This document shows positions 56,172 through 64,000 of a stretch of 64,000 bases of DNA, piece after piece. How positions within the stretch are numbered: the stretch's first letter is position 1; the number at the start of each line of letters is the position of its first letter. Made by a program: the position numbers and the translations under genes. The notes beneath the pieces were generated by a model. The model was not told the DNA's origin. It was given only the letters and a program-made list of their open reading frames with translations, and did not search any database. This DNA comes from Alteripontixanthobacter maritimus. Lineage in GTDB: Bacteria > Pseudomonadota > Alphaproteobacteria > Sphingomonadales > Sphingomonadaceae. Where the stretch lies: contig NZ_QBKA01000002.1 in the NCBI RefSeq assembly GCF_003340475.1, positions 1,807,501 to 1,871,500 of the forward strand. The letters are read 5' to 3'.

Positions 56172-56981
56172 TCAGTCCCCCGCAGGATCGACGAAATTAC
56201 CCGCACCGATATTGGCGTTCACCACGCCGCCATCGATTGGAATTGTCGTACCGACCACATAATCGCCGGCCCGACTTAGTAGATAGATCGCACCTGCTGC
56301 CATGTCCTCGGTTACGCCGACACGGCGGCTGGGAATGCCTTTCTTGACCATGTCCTCATTATCGCGCGCGGCGCGGTTCATGGCGCTGGGGAAGGCGCCG
56401 GGGCCAATGCCGTTGACGATGATATTGTGCCCAACCAGCTCGGCCGCCATGCGCCGGGTCAGGTGGATCAGACCGGCCTTCGATGCCTGATAGGGATAGG
56501 TCGGCCAGGGGTTTGATTTCATGCCGTCAATGCTGGCGATCATCAGCACCTTGGCCGGGCGCTCCTGCGTGCCGGCGGCTTTTAGCAGCGGCAGCAGTTT
56601 CTGCGTCAGGAAGAAAGGCGTCTTCACATTGAGGTCCATCGTGCGATCCCAACCCGCCTCGGTGAACTTCTCGAACGGTTCGCCCCAGGCAGCGCCAGCG
56701 TTGTTGACCAGCAGGTCGAGCTTGTCCTCGCGGGAGGCCAGCTCGTCGGCCAGCGTCTGGATGCCGTCCATCTGGCTGAGATCGCCGACCAGCCCAACAA
56801 CCTTGTCGCCCAGTTCGGCGCTGGTTTCGTCGACCTGCTCCTTCTTGCGGGCAACGATGTAAACCCGCGCGCAGCCTGCTTCCAGCAGACCTTCCACGAT
56901 CATCTTGCCGATCCCGCGGCTGCCGCCGGTGACAAGTGCGATGCGGCCTTCGAGGCCGAAAAGTTCGTTCAGCGTCATCAT
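56172..56981 (-). CDS. Short-chain dehydrogenase/reductase
   Basis: The 269-residue Rossmann-fold oxidoreductase has the cofactor motif ALVTGGSRGIGKM, LLVNNAGAAWGEP, a catalytic Ser in VLMIASIDGMKS and YPYQASKAGLIHLT with the Tyr-x-x-x-Lys pair. The order GxxxGxG and the residues that follow suggest NADP(H). Substrate unknown; the neighbourhood of acyl-CoA dehydrogenases suggests lipid or aromatic metabolism. AGGAG lies 7 nt before the ATG at 56981. Confidence 0.92.
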   Translation of the reverse strand: MMTLNELFGLEGRIALVTGGSRGIGKMIVEGLLEAGCARVYIVARKKEQVDETSAELGDKVVGLVGDLSQMDGIQTLADELASREDKLDLLVNNAGAAWGEPFEKFTEAGWDRTMDLNVKTPFFLTQKLLPLLKAAGTQERPAKVLMIASIDGMKSNPWPTYPYQASKAGLIHLTRRMAAELVGHNIIVNGIGPGAFPSAMNRAARDNEDMVKKGIPSRRVGVTEDMAAGAIYLLSRAGDYVVGTTIPIDGGVVNANIGAGNFVDPAGD

Positions 56982-56998
56982 GTTGTTTCTCCTGATCC

Positions 56999-57076
56999 GT
57001 CATCCCCGCGAAAGCGGGGACCCAGGGCTATCGGGCAAACCCGGCCAGATGGATTCCCGCTTTCGCGGGAACGACG
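56999..57076. repeat. REP-like inverted repeat pair, copy 1
   Basis: Two GC-rich palindromes face each other: CCCCGC-GAAA-GCGGGG (57004-57019) and CCCGC-TTTC-GCGGG (57056-57069), each flanked by CGTC/GACG. A near-identical pair lies at 58269-58346. Such paired palindromes with the core CCCGCGAAAGCGGG are common intergenic repeats in sphingomonads. It sits between the SDR gene and the end of the first acyl-CoA dehydrogenase gene. Confidence 0.8.
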
Positions 57077-57095
57077 AGGTGTGGTTATGCAGCAA

Positions 57096-58235
57096 TCAAT
57101 ATCCGCTCAGGCTGGCCACGCGGTCGGCGTGATAGTTCGCATCGCCCAGAAATTCGGCAAGCGCCCGGTCGCGCTTCATGTACAGCCCGATATCGTATTC
57201 GTCGGTCATGCCGATACCGCCATGCATCTGCACGCCTTCGCGCACAGCGAGACCTGCGGTTTTCGATACTTTGGCCTTGGCGACGGATGCCATCAGGCTG
57301 GCCTTTTCGCTGCCGGCATCCATCAATTGCTGCGCCTTGATGACGGCGGCGCGAGCAATTTCGACTTCGGAATAGAGATGCGCGGCGCGGTGCTGCAACG
57401 CCTGGAACTCGCCGATGACCTTGCCGAACTGCTTGCGCTGCTTGAGATAGTCCACGGTCATATCCATCGCGCCGCCAGCCACGCCGACGCCTTCGGCTGC
57501 AGCGCCGAGCCGCCCTGCATCCAGCATCCGGTCAAGCAATGCACGCCCGCCATCGACGTCGCCGATTACGGCGTCGCCATCGAGCTCCACCCCATCAAAA
57601 ATGGTGTGCGTCGCCATGGAGCTATCCACCAGCCGGACGCTGTCATGGCTCATATTCGCAGCGTCTTTCGGTACGGCAAACAGCGTGATGCCGTCTTCAT
57701 CATCGTCGTCGCCGGAAGTGCGCGCGGCGACGATCATCATGTCGGCGCTGGCGCCATGGATGACGAAATCCTTCTTCCCAGAAAGCTTAAAACCATTGCC
57801 GGATTTCTCCGCGCGGGCGGCGATACGCTGGGGGCGGTGCTTGGCGCCTTCGTCAATCGCGACGGTGTAGACATGCTCGCCAGAGATCAGCCCCGGAAGC
57901 CACTTCTCACGCGCCGCCTTGTCGCCGCCCGCCAGAGCAGTGGCGGCCAGCACGGAAGAAGAGAGAAACGGCGACGGCGTCAGGTTTCGTCCGATTTCCT
58001 CCAGCACGATGCCGGCTTCGACATGGCCCATGCCCAGCCCGCCATCATCCTCGCCAACCAGCATTCCAGTGAAGCCCATTTCGGCAAACTGTTCCCAAAG
58101 ACCATGGCCGAAACCGTCCTTGCAATCGCGGTCGCGCCAATGGCGCAGCTGTTTGGCGATGCTGCCTTCCTCGGCCATGAACTGCCGCGCGGTATCGGCC
58201 AGCATGGCTTGGTCATCATCGTGATAGAGTGGCAT
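57096..58235 (-). CDS. Acyl-CoA dehydrogenase family protein (short)
   Basis: The 379-residue flavoprotein has an acyl-CoA dehydrogenase layout: amino-terminal helices (LADTARQFMAEEGSIAKQLR), a middle beta domain (FKLSGKKDFVIHGASADMMI) and the carboxy-terminal helical domain (VDYLKQRKQFGKVIGEFQAL, GVQMHGGIGMTDEYDIGLYM). It probably pairs with the next acyl-CoA dehydrogenase to form a heteromer, as in steroid and long-chain acyl degradation. The ATG at 58235 has GGGGAG upstream; the longer frame reads into the flanking repeat. It lies between the two REP-like pairs. Confidence 0.93.
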   Translation of the reverse strand: MPLYHDDDQAMLADTARQFMAEEGSIAKQLRHWRDRDCKDGFGHGLWEQFAEMGFTGMLVGEDDGGLGMGHVEAGIVLEEIGRNLTPSPFLSSSVLAATALAGGDKAAREKWLPGLISGEHVYTVAIDEGAKHRPQRIAARAEKSGNGFKLSGKKDFVIHGASADMMIVAARTSGDDDDEDGITLFAVPKDAANMSHDSVRLVDSSMATHTIFDGVELDGDAVIGDVDGGRALLDRMLDAGRLGAAAEGVGVAGGAMDMTVDYLKQRKQFGKVIGEFQALQHRAAHLYSEVEIARAAVIKAQQLMDAGSEKASLMASVAKAKVSKTAGLAVREGVQMHGGIGMTDEYDIGLYMKRDRALAEFLGDANYHADRVASLSGY

Positions 58236-58268
58236 TTTCGGGTTACTCCCCCAAATCTGTTTAACTTC

Positions 58269-58346
58269 GTCGTCCCCGCGAAGGCGGGGACCCAGGGCGG
58301 AATGTCGAAACCGGTACACTGGGTTCCCGCCTTCGCGGGAATGACG
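58269..58346. repeat. REP-like inverted repeat pair, copy 2
   Basis: This pair has CCCCGC-GAAG-GCGGGG on the left and CCCGC-CTTC-GCGGG on the right, with outer CGTC and GACG. Its two halves are inverted copies of about 30 bp with few mismatches and match copy 1 at 56999-57076. It separates the two leftward acyl-CoA dehydrogenase genes. Confidence 0.8.
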
Positions 58347-58370
58347 GTTGTGGCTTTTCGCGCCCCTGTT

Positions 58371-59546
58371 TTACGCCCCCGGCAATTCCAGAATACGCTT
58401 CGAAATCACGTTGAGCATGATTTCGCTGGTGCCGCCTTCAATGGAGTTGGCCTTGGTCCGCAGCCAGCTGCGCGCGGGTGTGCCGCCGTCGGTATCCTTG
58501 CTGTCCCATTCCAGGCTGCGCGATCCGCCGGTCGCCATCATCAGTTCGTGACGGCGCTTGTTCAGTTCGGTGCCCGCGTATTTCATGGTGTTGGGTTGCG
58601 CTGGATGCGCCTTACCGACCTTGATCTCGTCGAGGAATTTCTCGCCCATGCAAGCATAAGCAAGCGCATCCACATCGAACATCGCCAGCTCGGCGCGCAG
58701 CAGCGGATCGAGTTCGCCTGCATGTTCGTTCGAATGCCGTGCCATCGCCGCACCGATTGCGCTGGTCCGGTCGCCGCCATCGGCGCCTGAGATCATCTCG
58801 CGTTCGTGGCCGAGCAAATATTTCGCCACGTCCCAACCGCGGTTCACTTCGCCGACAAACTGGCCCTTGGGCACTTTGACATCGTCGAAAAACGTCTCGC
58901 AGAACGGACTGTTGCCGCTGATCAGCAGGATCGGCTTGGTCGAGATGCCGTCCGATTCCATGTCGAATAGCATGAACGTAATGCCCTGATACTTGTCCGA
59001 CTTGTCGGTCCGCACCAGGCAGAAAATCCAGTCCGCCTGATCGGCGTAACTGGTCCAGACCTTCTGGCCATTGACCACCCAGTGATCGCCCGCATCTTCG
59101 CCGAATGTCTGCAAGGAGACGAGGTCGCTGCCGCTGCCCGGCTCGCTATATCCCTGGCACCAGCGGATTTCGCCGCGCGCGATCTGGCCAAGGTAATGGA
59201 CCTTCTGTTCCTCGGTCCCGAATTTCAACAGCGCCGGGCCGAGCATCCAGATGCCGAAGCTGGAAAGCGGCGGGCGCGCACCGATTGCGCCCATTTCCTC
59301 GCGCAGCACCTTGGCTTCTGCGGGCGACAGGCCGGCACCGCCGTATTCCTTCGGCCAAGCGGGCACAGTGTAGCCTTTGTCCCGGCACGCCTCGAACCAC
59401 GCCTTTTGCGCATCGTTCTTGAAACTGGCGTTGCGACCGCCCCAATAGACATCGCGTTCGTCGCGCACGGGGGCGCGCATCTCAGGCGGGCAATTCGCCT
59501 CCAGCCAGTCGCGCGTTTCGCTGCGGAAGGTTTCCAGATCGGCCAT
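58371..59546 (-). CDS. Acyl-CoA dehydrogenase family protein
   Basis: The 391-residue flavoprotein shows WPKEYGGAGLSPAEAKVLRE, RWCQGYSEPGSGSDLVSLQT at the flavin site, VVNGQKVWTSYADQADWIFC and the carboxy-terminal NSIEGGTSEIMLNVISKRIL. It belongs to the branch typical of FadE-type and steroid-related enzymes. The ATG at 59546 has GAGAGGA upstream. It is upstream of, and co-oriented with, the shorter acyl-CoA dehydrogenase, its probable partner. Confidence 0.95.
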   Translation of the reverse strand: MADLETFRSETRDWLEANCPPEMRAPVRDERDVYWGGRNASFKNDAQKAWFEACRDKGYTVPAWPKEYGGAGLSPAEAKVLREEMGAIGARPPLSSFGIWMLGPALLKFGTEEQKVHYLGQIARGEIRWCQGYSEPGSGSDLVSLQTFGEDAGDHWVVNGQKVWTSYADQADWIFCLVRTDKSDKYQGITFMLFDMESDGISTKPILLISGNSPFCETFFDDVKVPKGQFVGEVNRGWDVAKYLLGHEREMISGADGGDRTSAIGAAMARHSNEHAGELDPLLRAELAMFDVDALAYACMGEKFLDEIKVGKAHPAQPNTMKYAGTELNKRRHELMMATGGSRSLEWDSKDTDGGTPARSWLRTKANSIEGGTSEIMLNVISKRILELPGA

Positions 59547-59708
59547 GTGCTGCGTCCTCTCGGGTAGGTGATACCAAAGCAGGCTAGGCCAGAACAATGG
59601 CATCCGGCAAGCCGTGAACGCGCCCCTCCCCTTGCCGTAACGTCAGCATGACGCGCGTTGACGCAGCACGCCGACGCCCTACGCTAGGCCATAGCTTGGG
59701 AGAGCAGC

Positions 59709-61226
59709 TTGGCGTCCAGTTCTGATTCGAAACCAATTGCCTCGGCGTCCGCGTCCGGTGCCGTTGCACCTGCCGTTCCGCCGTCCGCCGCGTTGCCGCT
59801 GAAGCTGAAGCTGATCCACGGCTTCGGTGCGGTTGCGTTCGGGGTGAAGGATAGCGGCTTTTCGTTTTTTCTGCTGATTTATTACAATCAGGTCCTCGGC
59901 ATGAATGCGGGCACTGTCGGCTATGTATTGCTGGCGGCGCTGCTGATCGACGCAGTTATCGACCCCATTCTCGGCAATCTTTCCGACCGCACATACACAA
60001 AATGGGGCCGCCGCCTGCCGTGGCTGTATGCCGCGCCGATTCCGTTGGCGTTTGTGTGGGTGCTGCTGTGGTCGCCGCCGGGCGGAGAAGCGCCGACCGC
60101 GCTTGGCCTGCTCGGAATTGCCGCGACGGTGCGCATCCTGCTGTCTGCCTGCGAGGTTCCCTCCATCAGCCTGGTGCCGGAGCTGACATCGGATTACGAC
60201 GAGCGCACCACGCTGTTCCGGTTCCGCTTCCTGTTCGGCTGGATTGGCGGCCTGCTGATGATGATCCTCGCTTACACGGTTTTCATGCCGGGTGCGGACG
60301 GCCTGCTGCGGCAAGAAGGCTATCGGCAATATGGCATATTCGGCGCAGTGCTGATGGCAGTCGCGGTGATGGGGTCGGCATGGGGGCAGCACAGCCTCGT
60401 TGCCAAATTGCCTGCCGTCAAACCTCCACCGTTCAGCCTGAAAGGCGCTTTTTCCGAAATCGTCGAGGCATTCAGCGAGAAGGCGTTTCTCATTTTCGCT
60501 GCTGGCGGACTGGCGGCCTACATCAGCCAGGGCATGACGTTCTCGATCAGCCAGTATGTGAACCTGTTCATCTGGCAATTGTCGGAAGATGCCTTCAAGC
60601 TTTACCCGCTGGTACTGGCGGCTAGCGTAATCGTAATGTTCTTCATCGTCGGACCGCTGCACCGCCGGTTCGGTAAACCGGCCAGCGCGACATTCTGCGC
60701 GATCGGCGCGTTCTTTGTGGGCTTCACGCCCTATGGGCTACTGCTCGCAGGAGTATGGCCGGACCCCGGCAGTGGATTGTCGACCGCACTCTATTTCCTC
60801 TTCCTGGGCATCGCCAATACGCTGGGGATCGTGGTGATGATTTCCGCCACATCGATGGTGGCGGAAATCGTGGAGTCCTATCAGGAACGCACCGGCCTGC
60901 GGGCGGAAGGCGCGTTCTATTCGGGCAACTGGCTGGTCCAGAAATGCGCCACCGGCATCGGCATATTCCTGACCGGTCAGATCGTGGCGATATCGCAACT
61001 CATGACCGACGCCCGCCCCGGCACGGTGGCGCAACCGGTGCTCGACAGCATGATCGTGTTATACGCCGCCGCTTCCTTCGTGCTGGCATTACTGGCGGCC
61101 TATTGGCTTGGCCGGTTCCCGATCAGCCGCGAACAGCATGAAGCGCGCGTGGCCAAGATGGCGGCAGCGCCGCCAGTAGTGGCGCATGCCGATGATCCGG
61201 CAGTGCCGAGACGCCCGATGGGCTGA
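59709..61226 (+). CDS. MFS transporter of the GPH sugar:cation symporter type
   Basis: The 505-residue protein has about twelve membrane helices and the MelB/GPH-family features: VAFGVKDSGFSFFLLIYYNQ with the cation-site Asp, LIDAVIDPILGNLSDRTYTK with KWGRRLPWLY, and ARFRFL-like sequence (TTLFRFRFLFGWIGG). Sphingomonads have many GPH transporters of unknown substrate. The start is TTG at 59709 with GGGAG just upstream. It stands between divergent acyl-CoA dehydrogenase genes. Confidence 0.88.
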   Translation: MASSSDSKPIASASASGAVAPAVPPSAALPLKLKLIHGFGAVAFGVKDSGFSFFLLIYYNQVLGMNAGTVGYVLLAALLIDAVIDPILGNLSDRTYTKWGRRLPWLYAAPIPLAFVWVLLWSPPGGEAPTALGLLGIAATVRILLSACEVPSISLVPELTSDYDERTTLFRFRFLFGWIGGLLMMILAYTVFMPGADGLLRQEGYRQYGIFGAVLMAVAVMGSAWGQHSLVAKLPAVKPPPFSLKGAFSEIVEAFSEKAFLIFAAGGLAAYISQGMTFSISQYVNLFIWQLSEDAFKLYPLVLAASVIVMFFIVGPLHRRFGKPASATFCAIGAFFVGFTPYGLLLAGVWPDPGSGLSTALYFLFLGIANTLGIVVMISATSMVAEIVESYQERTGLRAEGAFYSGNWLVQKCATGIGIFLTGQIVAISQLMTDARPGTVAQPVLDSMIVLYAAASFVLALLAAYWLGRFPISREQHEARVAKMAAAPPVVAHADDPAVPRRPMG

Positions 61227-61321
61227 ACACCACGTGATATAATAGGCTTGGCGGACCAGTTGCGCTCTGCCACTTACACAGCAACGATAGCGCGAATTAT
61301 ATTCGAGAGAGGACCTCCACC

Positions 61322-62641
61322 ATGGAATTCGACCTGACCGACCGGCAGCAACACTGGCGCGACCGCGTGCGCGATTTCATCGAAAAGAACGTGCGCCCGC
61401 GCCACCATGAATATGTCCAGCAAGCTGCCGAGGGCGAACGCTGGAAGGTGCTGCCCGTGGTCGAGGAGGAGAAGGAGCGCGCCAAGGCGCAGGGTATCTG
61501 GAACCTGTTCATGCCGCCACGTTCGGGCCGCGCCCATGTGGACGATAGCTTCGAATTTGAAGGTCCGGGCCTGACCAATCTGGAATATGCGCTCTGTGCC
61601 GAAGAGATGGGCCGCATCGGCTGGGCAAGCGAGGTGTTCAACTGCTCCGCGCCCGATACCGGCAATATGGAAGTGCTGCTGCGCTACGGTACGCGCGGAC
61701 AGAAGGACCAGTATCTTGCACCCCTGATGAATGGTGAAATCCGCAGCGCATTCCTGATGACGGAACCGGACGTCGCATCGTCCGACGCGACCAACATCGA
61801 ATGCACCATCGCGCCCGATGGCGACGGTTACGTGCTCAACGGCCGTAAATGGTGGAGCTCGGGCGCAGGCGATCCGCGCTGCAAGGTCGCCATCGTCATG
61901 GGTAAGACCGACAAGAGCGCCGACCGTCATTCGCAGCAGAGCATGGTGCTGATGCCGTTGGATGCAGACGGCGTGACCATCCTGCGGCACCTGCCCGTGT
62001 TCGGCTATGACGACGCGCCGCACGGCCATATGGAAATCGAACTGAAGGATGTCCGCATCCCGAAATCAGCCATGCTGCTGGGCGAAGGACGCGGCTTCGA
62101 AATCGCGCAGGGCCGCCTAGGGCCGGGTCGCATCCACCACTGCATGCGGACCATTGGCGTGGCGGAAGAAGCGCTGGCGAAAATGGCGCGGCGGCTGCAG
62201 CAGCGCGAGGCATTCGGCAAGCCGATCTATAAGCATTCGATCTGGGAACACCGGGTTTCCAAGGCCCGCATCGATATCGAAATGACGCGGCTGCTCTGCC
62301 TCAAGGCCGCCGATATGATGGACAAGGCCGGCAACAAGAACGCCAAGCAGGAAATCGCCATGATCAAGGTGCAGGCGCCCAACATGGCACTGAGCATCAT
62401 CGACGATGCCATCCAGGCGCATGGCGGCGGCGGCGTGTCGGAGGATTACGGCCTGGCGCAGGCATGGGCGCATCAGCGCACGCTGCGGCTAGCGGATGGT
62501 CCGGACGAGGTGCACGAACGCTCCATCGCCCGGATGGAATTCGCCCGCCACGCGCCCGATCCGAACGAGCCTGCCCATAAGGGTATGGGTAGCGGCATGG
62601 CTGCAGGCTCCGGTGCTGGCGGCGCTGCTGCCAGCGCATAG
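61322..62641 (+). CDS. Acyl-CoA dehydrogenase family protein (ACAD10/11 type)
   Basis: The 439-residue flavoprotein has [80 protein letters not shown] and [20 protein letters not shown]. This pattern fits the ACAD10/ACAD11-like branch, whose mammalian members carry a fused kinase-like domain. Here a phosphotransferase gene follows the next gene, so the two activities may be encoded separately. The tail is Gly/Ala-rich. A GAGAGAGGA site precedes the ATG. Confidence 0.95.
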   Translation: MEFDLTDRQQHWRDRVRDFIEKNVRPRHHEYVQQAAEGERWKVLPVVEEEKERAKAQGIWNLFMPPRSGRAHVDDSFEFEGPGLTNLEYALCAEEMGRIGWASEVFNCSAPDTGNMEVLLRYGTRGQKDQYLAPLMNGEIRSAFLMTEPDVASSDATNIECTIAPDGDGYVLNGRKWWSSGAGDPRCKVAIVMGKTDKSADRHSQQSMVLMPLDADGVTILRHLPVFGYDDAPHGHMEIELKDVRIPKSAMLLGEGRGFEIAQGRLGPGRIHHCMRTIGVAEEALAKMARRLQQREAFGKPIYKHSIWEHRVSKARIDIEMTRLLCLKAADMMDKAGNKNAKQEIAMIKVQAPNMALSIIDDAIQAHGGGGVSEDYGLAQAWAHQRTLRLADGPDEVHERSIARMEFARHAPDPNEPAHKGMGSGMAAGSGAGGAAASA

Positions 62642-62653
62642 AGCTTACTGTTC

Positions 62654-62685
62654 GCGCGCCCCGGCCAACGCCGGGGCGCGCTTCT
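62654..62685 (+). terminator. Strong hairpin after the acyl-CoA dehydrogenase
   Basis: A perfect 12-bp stem (62654-62665 and 62670-62681, loop CAAC) is followed by TTCTT, a weak T-tract. It could terminate or attenuate between the acyl-CoA dehydrogenase and the alcohol dehydrogenase. Confidence 0.6.
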
Positions 62686-62706
62686 TGAAGATTTGGGATC
62701 ACTGCC

Positions 62707-63795
62707 ATGAAAGCCGCCTTACTCGAACAACCCGGCCAGCCGCTTGTCATTGCCGATGTGCAGACTGCCAAACCCATGGCGCATGAGGTCTTGATTAACA
62801 CCAAGGCTTGCGGGTTGTGCCATTCGGACCTGCATTTCATCGATGGCGCGTACCCCCACGCGCTGCCGCTGGTGCCGGGCCACGAGGCTGCCGGCGTGGT
62901 CGAGGCGGTCGGCAGCGAAGTGACGACGGTGAAGCCGGGCGATCATGTCGTCACCTGCCTCAGCGCCTTTTGCGGCCAATGCGAATTCTGCGTGACGGGG
63001 CGCATGGCGCTGTGCTTGGGCGCCGGAACACGACGCGGCAAGGACGCGCCTTCGCGGCTGACGCGCGGAGACGGCGAGCCAGTGAACCAGTTGCTCAACC
63101 TGTCCGCCTTTGCCGAACAGATGCTGATTCACGAACACGCCTGCGTCGCCATCGACAAGGACATGCCCTTGGACCGGGCCGCCGTGATCGGCTGCGCGGT
63201 GACCACTGGCGCAGGCGCGATCTTCAATGCGGCCAAGCTGGTGCCCGGCGAAACAGTTGCCGTGATCGGCTGCGGCGGAGTGGGCCTTGCCGCCATAAAT
63301 GCTGCGAAGATTGCAGGTGCCGGACGGATCATCGCCGCCGATCCCTTGCCCGAAAAACGCGCAATGGCCGAAACGCTCGGCGCGACCGACACGGTGGACG
63401 CGATGGCGGACGATGCCGCGGCGCAGATCGTCGCGCTGACGAATGGCGGCGTGGATCACGCGATCGAGGCGGTCGGCCGTCAGGCCAGCGCGGATTTGGC
63501 TGTGAAGGTGCTCAAACGCGGCGGCACCGCGACCATTCTCGGCATGATGCCGTTGGACTGCAAGGTCGGTCTGGGCGCGCTGGACCTGCTCGGCGGCAAG
63601 AAGCTGCAAGGCGCGATCATGGGTATGAACCATTTTCCTGTGGACCTGCCGCGCCTCGTCGATTTTTACATGCGCGGCCTGCTCGATCTCGACACCATTA
63701 TCAGCGAGACCATTTCATTGGACCAGATTAACGATGGCTTCGACACCATGCGCAGCGGCAGCAGCGCGCGCAGCGTGATCGTGTTCGACCGATGA
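62707..63795 (+). CDS. Zinc-dependent alcohol dehydrogenase
   Basis: The 362-residue MDR-family enzyme binds the catalytic zinc with ACGLCHSDLHFI and GHEAAGVVEAVG and the structural zinc with the CGQCEFCVTGRMALC cysteine cluster. The NAD(H) site is VAVIGCGGVGLAAINAAK followed by an acidic residue in IIAADPLPEKR. It resembles class III-like dehydrogenases acting on primary alcohols. Its stop overlaps the next gene (ATGA), so both are translationally coupled. Confidence 0.94.
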   Translation: MKAALLEQPGQPLVIADVQTAKPMAHEVLINTKACGLCHSDLHFIDGAYPHALPLVPGHEAAGVVEAVGSEVTTVKPGDHVVTCLSAFCGQCEFCVTGRMALCLGAGTRRGKDAPSRLTRGDGEPVNQLLNLSAFAEQMLIHEHACVAIDKDMPLDRAAVIGCAVTTGAGAIFNAAKLVPGETVAVIGCGGVGLAAINAAKIAGAGRIIAADPLPEKRAMAETLGATDTVDAMADDAAAQIVALTNGGVDHAIEAVGRQASADLAVKVLKRGGTATILGMMPLDCKVGLGALDLLGGKKLQGAIMGMNHFPVDLPRLVDFYMRGLLDLDTIISETISLDQINDGFDTMRSGSSARSVIVFDR

Positions 63796-64000
63796 CCAGC
63801 ATCCTTCCCGCGATCGATGCCGAAAAGGCATTCGTCGGCACCGTGGCGCCGGAAGGCGACGACCGGCTCGATCTTGTGAAGCTGACCCCTTGGATGGAGG
63901 CCAATGTGCCGGGCTTCACCGGCCCGCTGGAGCAGGCAAAATTCAAGGGCGGCCAGTCGAATCCGACTTACAAGCTGTCTTCCCCATCCGGGAACTATGT
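63792..64000 (+). CDS. Phosphotransferase family protein (partial, runs off the window)
   Basis: The first 69 codons are visible: MTSILPAIDAEKAFVGTVAP and later KFKGGQSNPTYKL, the amino-terminal ATP-site motif of aminoglycoside-phosphotransferase-like kinases such as the kinase domain of ACAD10/ACAD11. It overlaps the alcohol dehydrogenase stop and follows an ACAD10/11-like dehydrogenase by one gene. A role in phosphorylating hydroxyacyl-CoA intermediates is possible by analogy, but the catalytic part is outside the window. Confidence 0.85.
   Translation, partial: MTSILPAIDAEKAFVGTVAPEGDDRLDLVKLTPWMEANVPGFTGPLEQAKFKGGQSNPTYKLSSPSGNY

Overview
The window comes from a high-GC alphaproteobacterium, most probably of the order Sphingomonadales (Erythrobacteraceae/Sphingomonadaceae type). 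The support is the gene set and order (secE-nusG / rplK-rplA, DUF192-NDUFA12-DUF2155-aat, hisB-hisH-hisA-hisF-hisE-HIT, ybgC-tolQRAB-pal), an alphaproteobacterial SspB, a single bifunctional Rsh, TonB, and a bacteriophytochrome with an HWE-type kinase. No phage, transposase gene, plasmid function or CRISPR array was seen.

Layout. 1-6.9 kb: the translation/secretion block tRNA-Trp, secE-nusG, rplK-rplA on the minus strand, broken at two places by plus-strand genes (an AGCS symporter; a membrane LytTR regulator with a secreted amidohydrolase). 7-10 kb: aat, DUF2155, an NDUFA12 homologue, DUF192 and recX. 10-14.2 kb: a fatty acyl-AMP ligase, a TelA-XpaC pair and a PHA-system protein. 14.3-22.5 kb: the bphO-bphP red-light operon, a mannose-1-phosphate guanylyltransferase, TonB and a MASE1 hybrid histidine kinase. 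22.5-31 kb: a 2OG-Fe(II) oxygenase, DUF421, a flavin reductase, then a four-gene glycosyltransferase group headed by a sucrose-phosphate-synthase/phosphatase-like fusion, and a Crp/Fnr regulator; three sites resembling general-stress sigma EcfG promoters serve this group. 31-43.9 kb: tRNA-Ser, a periplasmic cyclophilin with an unusual insert, rsh, a BLUF blue-light sensor beside a MHYT-GGDEF-EAL protein, hemF, pdeM, infC (AUA start), a second Crp/Fnr protein, an anion transporter and a cystathionine gamma-synthase-type enzyme. 44-54.3 kb: an OmpA-like protein, a J-domain protein, the Tol-Pal operon and the histidine operon, which contains a 50-residue PEP-CTERM protein. 54.4-64 kb: sspB, a conserved small protein, gmk, then a lipid/xenobiotic catabolism group (SDR, three acyl-CoA dehydrogenases, an MFS symporter, a zinc alcohol dehydrogenase and a phosphotransferase cut by the window edge).

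How it works together. Much of the window is housekeeping, but it is rich in environmental sensing: red light (BphP), blue light (BLUF) with cyclic-di-GMP turnover next to it, (p)ppGpp (Rsh), two Crp/Fnr proteins, LytTR and a large hybrid kinase. The best candidate for an undescribed system is the 24.7-31.1 kb group, read here as a stress-induced glycoside or sucrose-like solute pathway. The BLUF/GGDEF-EAL pair is the second. Two genes (infC and the DUF421 gene) appear to start at AUA/AUC, codons that initiation factor IF-3 itself discriminates against. All functions are inferred from reading translated sequence; no database search was run.
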